Positions 62,235-64,000 of a DNA stretch of 64,000 nt are shown in pieces. The notes under the pieces were generated by a model. The model was not told the origin of the DNA. It was given only the letters and a program-made list of their open reading frames with translations, and searched no databases. The position numbers and the translations under genes are program-made. Source of the stretch: Chitinophagaceae bacterium (GTDB lineage Bacteria; Bacteroidota; Bacteroidia; Chitinophagales; Chitinophagaceae); NCBI GenBank assembly GCA_013140985.1, contig JABFRU010000005.1, positions 56,709-120,708 of the forward strand. The letters run 5' to 3'. Position 1 is the stretch's first letter. The number at the start of each line of letters is the position of its first letter.

Positions 62235-63776
62235 ATGAAAAGAACCGTCCTCTCTTTTATTTTTTTATTTTTTGCTTTTTACTTTTTGCAGGCGCAGCCC
62301 AAATATGAATTCCGTGGTGTATGGATCGCTACCGTTAATAATATCGACTGGCCGCGGAGCGGTGATGCAAATTCCGAATCACAGAAAGCTGATTTCATTA
62401 GTATTTTAGATGCCCATCAAAAGAATGGGATGAATGCGATGATCGTACAGGTGCGGCCTGCCGCTGATGCGTTTTATCCTTCGCAATATGAACCATGGAG
62501 CCAATGGCTTACTGGTGAACAAGGTAAAGCTCCTTCTCCTTATTATGATCCGTTACAATTCATGATAGAAGAAACACATAAGAGAGGAATGGAATTTCAT
62601 GCCTGGCTGAATCCTTACAGGGCCATTCATAATATAAAAACCAATACCGTTGCTCCCGATCATATCACCCGCAAGCATCCCGAATGGTTCCTGACATATG
62701 GTGACACAAAATATTTTGATCCGGCCAATAAGGAGGCTCAACAATTTGTGGTGAATGTGGTACGGGATATTGTAAAGCGGTATGATGTAGATGCTATTCA
62801 CATGGATGATTATTTTTATCCTTATCGTATTCCCGGCAAGGAATTTCCCGATGAAGCATCTTATAAAAGATCCGGCAGCGCATTGAAAAAAGATGACTGG
62901 AGAAGAAGCAATGTGGATTCGATCATACTGGCACTTAGTAAAGCTATCAAACAAGAAAAAAAGATGTGTCAGTTTGGTATCTCTCCTTTTGGCGTATGGC
63001 GAAACAAGGAAAACGACCCCCGTGGTTGTAATTGCAAGGCAGGACAAACCAACTACGATGATCTGTATGCTGATGTTTTATTATGGTTGAAAAATGGATG
63101 GATAGATTATGTAACGCCACAGCTTTACCGTGCCATCAATGATGATAAAATGGCGTATGAAGAATTGGTGGACTGGTGGAGCCGTCACAGCTATGGCAGG
63201 AATGTATATATCGGGCATGGTATTTACCGTGCCGGCGGCAAAGAAGAGCCCTGGAATGACCCAAAGCAGATACCTGACCAGATAAAATTATTACGCAGGT
63301 ATCCCAATGTGCAGGGAAGCATTTATTTCAGCAGCAAAACATTTGATAGAAATCCAAATGGATGGAATGACAGCCTGCAAAATAATTATTACAAATATCC
63401 GGCGCTTTTGCCTCCTATGCGCTGGCTGGATAATGAAAAGCCCTGGCCGCCAATTGTAGAAAGAACGATCACCAATGATTCCATTATACAGCTGACGGTA
63501 AGACCCGATCCGAGAAATCACCGGGAAATAAAATATTATGTGGTCTATCAATATGCGGCTGATTCGCATACAGAAGCATTCGGAAACATTCCCAAATTCA
63601 TTTCAAGGATAGTAACTGAACCGAAAGGCTTTCAATTGAAAGAAGCACTGTCTTCCAGCCATTTTTCTTATCGCTATGTAATTACGGCTGTTGGAAAAAA
63701 TAATCATGAAAGCGACCTGAGTGAGATCGCTATTTTGGTTCAGCCCGGAGGGAAATGGAATTTTTATACCCCCTAA
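62235..63776 (+). CDS. GHL10-family secreted glycosidase-like protein
   Basis: 513 residues from the ATG at 62235, with a signal peptide (FFAFYFLQAQ end), not a lipobox, so it is soluble or secreted unlike its paralogue at 796-2316. It shares the same blocks: EFRGVWIATVNNIDWPR, QVRPAADAFYPSQYEPWSQW, HAWLNPYRA, DVDAIHMDDYFYPY and FGISPFGVWR, plus a WIDYVTPQLYRAIND near the C-terminal side of the barrel. A loop with Cys-rich GCNCKAGQTN, absent from the lipoprotein, may be a local insertion. It probably cleaves a glycan; the substrate is unknown. Confidence 0.9.
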   Translation: MKRTVLSFIFLFFAFYFLQAQPKYEFRGVWIATVNNIDWPRSGDANSESQKADFISILDAHQKNGMNAMIVQVRPAADAFYPSQYEPWSQWLTGEQGKAPSPYYDPLQFMIEETHKRGMEFHAWLNPYRAIHNIKTNTVAPDHITRKHPEWFLTYGDTKYFDPANKEAQQFVVNVVRDIVKRYDVDAIHMDDYFYPYRIPGKEFPDEASYKRSGSALKKDDWRRSNVDSIILALSKAIKQEKKMCQFGISPFGVWRNKENDPRGCNCKAGQTNYDDLYADVLLWLKNGWIDYVTPQLYRAINDDKMAYEELVDWWSRHSYGRNVYIGHGIYRAGGKEEPWNDPKQIPDQIKLLRRYPNVQGSIYFSSKTFDRNPNGWNDSLQNNYYKYPALLPPMRWLDNEKPWPPIVERTITNDSIIQLTVRPDPRNHREIKYYVVYQYAADSHTEAFGNIPKFISRIVTEPKGFQLKEALSSSHFSYRYVITAVGKNNHESDLSEIAILVQPGGKWNFYTP

Positions 63777-63791
63777 CCCCCAAAGGGGAGC
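63769..63791. repeat. GC-rich palindromic repeat CCCCTAACCCCCAAAGGGG
   Basis: The CCCC...GGGG palindrome overlaps the stop of the GHL10 gene and resembles the repeats at 3265 and 58090. It may also act as a termination or mRNA-stability structure. Confidence 0.6.
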
Positions 63792-63805
63792 TATTAACCT
63801 TTTTC

Positions 63806-63813
63806 TACCTTTG
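63806..63813 (+). promoter_or_regulatory. Perfect -7 element TACCTTTG upstream of the aminotransferase gene
   Basis: TACCTTTG matches TAnnTTTG exactly, with no clear TTG at the usual distance upstream. It would start transcription about 50 bases before the ATG at 63868. Confidence 0.45.
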
Positions 63814-63867
63814 CAGGGTTTCAAAGCAAGAAGCAACTTTAAACTCTTAAACATTAAACTTATACTC

Positions 63868-64000
63868 ATGCCCGGCTACGAACTCTGGAGTGATAAAGAA
63901 AGAAAAGAAGTAAACGATGTGCTGAATACCGGCATCCTGATGCGGTATGGTTTTGACGGGCCCAGAAAAGGTACCTGGAAAAGCAAGGAACTGGAAGATG
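63868..64000 (+). CDS. DegT/DnrJ/EryC1/StrS-family aminotransferase (partial, runs off the window)
   Basis: 44 residues are present from the ATG at 63868: MPGYELWSDKERKEVNDVLN, then TGILMRYGFDGPRKGTW and KSKELED. The start MPG[YF]EL, the ExxEVNDVL helix and the GFDGxRKG turn are typical of the N-terminus of DegT-type PLP-dependent sugar aminotransferases. The PLP Lys and the rest are beyond the window end. The gene follows a perfect -7 element. It may be part of a sugar pathway with the preceding GHL10 gene, but this cannot be judged here. Confidence 0.75.
   Translation, partial: MPGYELWSDKERKEVNDVLNTGILMRYGFDGPRKGTWKSKELED

Overview
The window looks like a chromosomal segment of a Bacteroidota bacterium, most likely Chitinophagaceae or a close relative. 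The evidence is two giant secreted proteins with type IX secretion (T9SS) C-terminal sorting domains (one type A, one gliding-associated type B), several candidate promoters of the Bacteroidota TTG-N18/19-TAnnTTTG type, two GHL10-family secreted glycosidase-like proteins, DUF2784 and DUF6150/Septknot-type proteins, and short GC-rich palindromic repeats between and inside genes. I saw no tRNA, rRNA, CRISPR array, integrase or transposase. The assignment rests on sequence features only; no database search was possible.

Layout. 0.2-10.6 kb: small housekeeping and hypothetical genes: a GHL10 lipoprotein, an MBL-fold hydrolase, a methyltransferase-like protein, two self-inhibited Fic proteins, a serine hydrolase, a frameshifted DUF6150 gene, and a DUF2784 gene whose 5' end recurs as two decayed copies. 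10.6-18.0 kb: a 1952-residue secreted protein with an embedded lipase-like segment and a type B sorting domain, then a polytopic membrane protein. 18.3-32.0 kb: a compact six-gene minus-strand operon encoding a PLD-SNF2 helicase, a DUF1016/YhcG nuclease, an Eco57I-like adenine methyltransferase, an SMC/RecF-like ATPase, McrB and McrC. It has a structured leader and looks like an anti-phage or restriction system. It does not match BREX or DISARM as I know them and is the best candidate here for something little described.

32.3-42.8 kb: a cluster that may supply modification chemistry: an unknown small protein plus glycosyltransferase, a 2OG-Fe(II) oxygenase, an AspH-type hydroxylase, APS kinase, cytidylyltransferase and sulfotransferase, a pseudo-metallophosphatase with a Tat-like signal, two tandem phage-collar-domain proteins that have undergone gene conversion, a substrate-binding-protein-like protein with no signal peptide, and a formyltransferase. 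A degraded ORF6N gene sits in the middle. 42.9-52.3 kb: a 3144-residue T9SS type A protein with repeated LTD-like, Ig-like, PKD-like and HYR modules.

52.6-64.0 kb: MATE and AI-2E-type membrane proteins, an L,D-transpeptidase-like protein, and a translationally coupled 5-oxoprolinase operon (pxpB-pxpC-pxpA) ending in an NRAMP-like transporter that lacks the canonical metal-binding residues. A divergent radical SAM/SPASM protein, a DinB-like protein, a MarR regulator, a second GHL10 protein and the start of a DegT-family aminotransferase follow.
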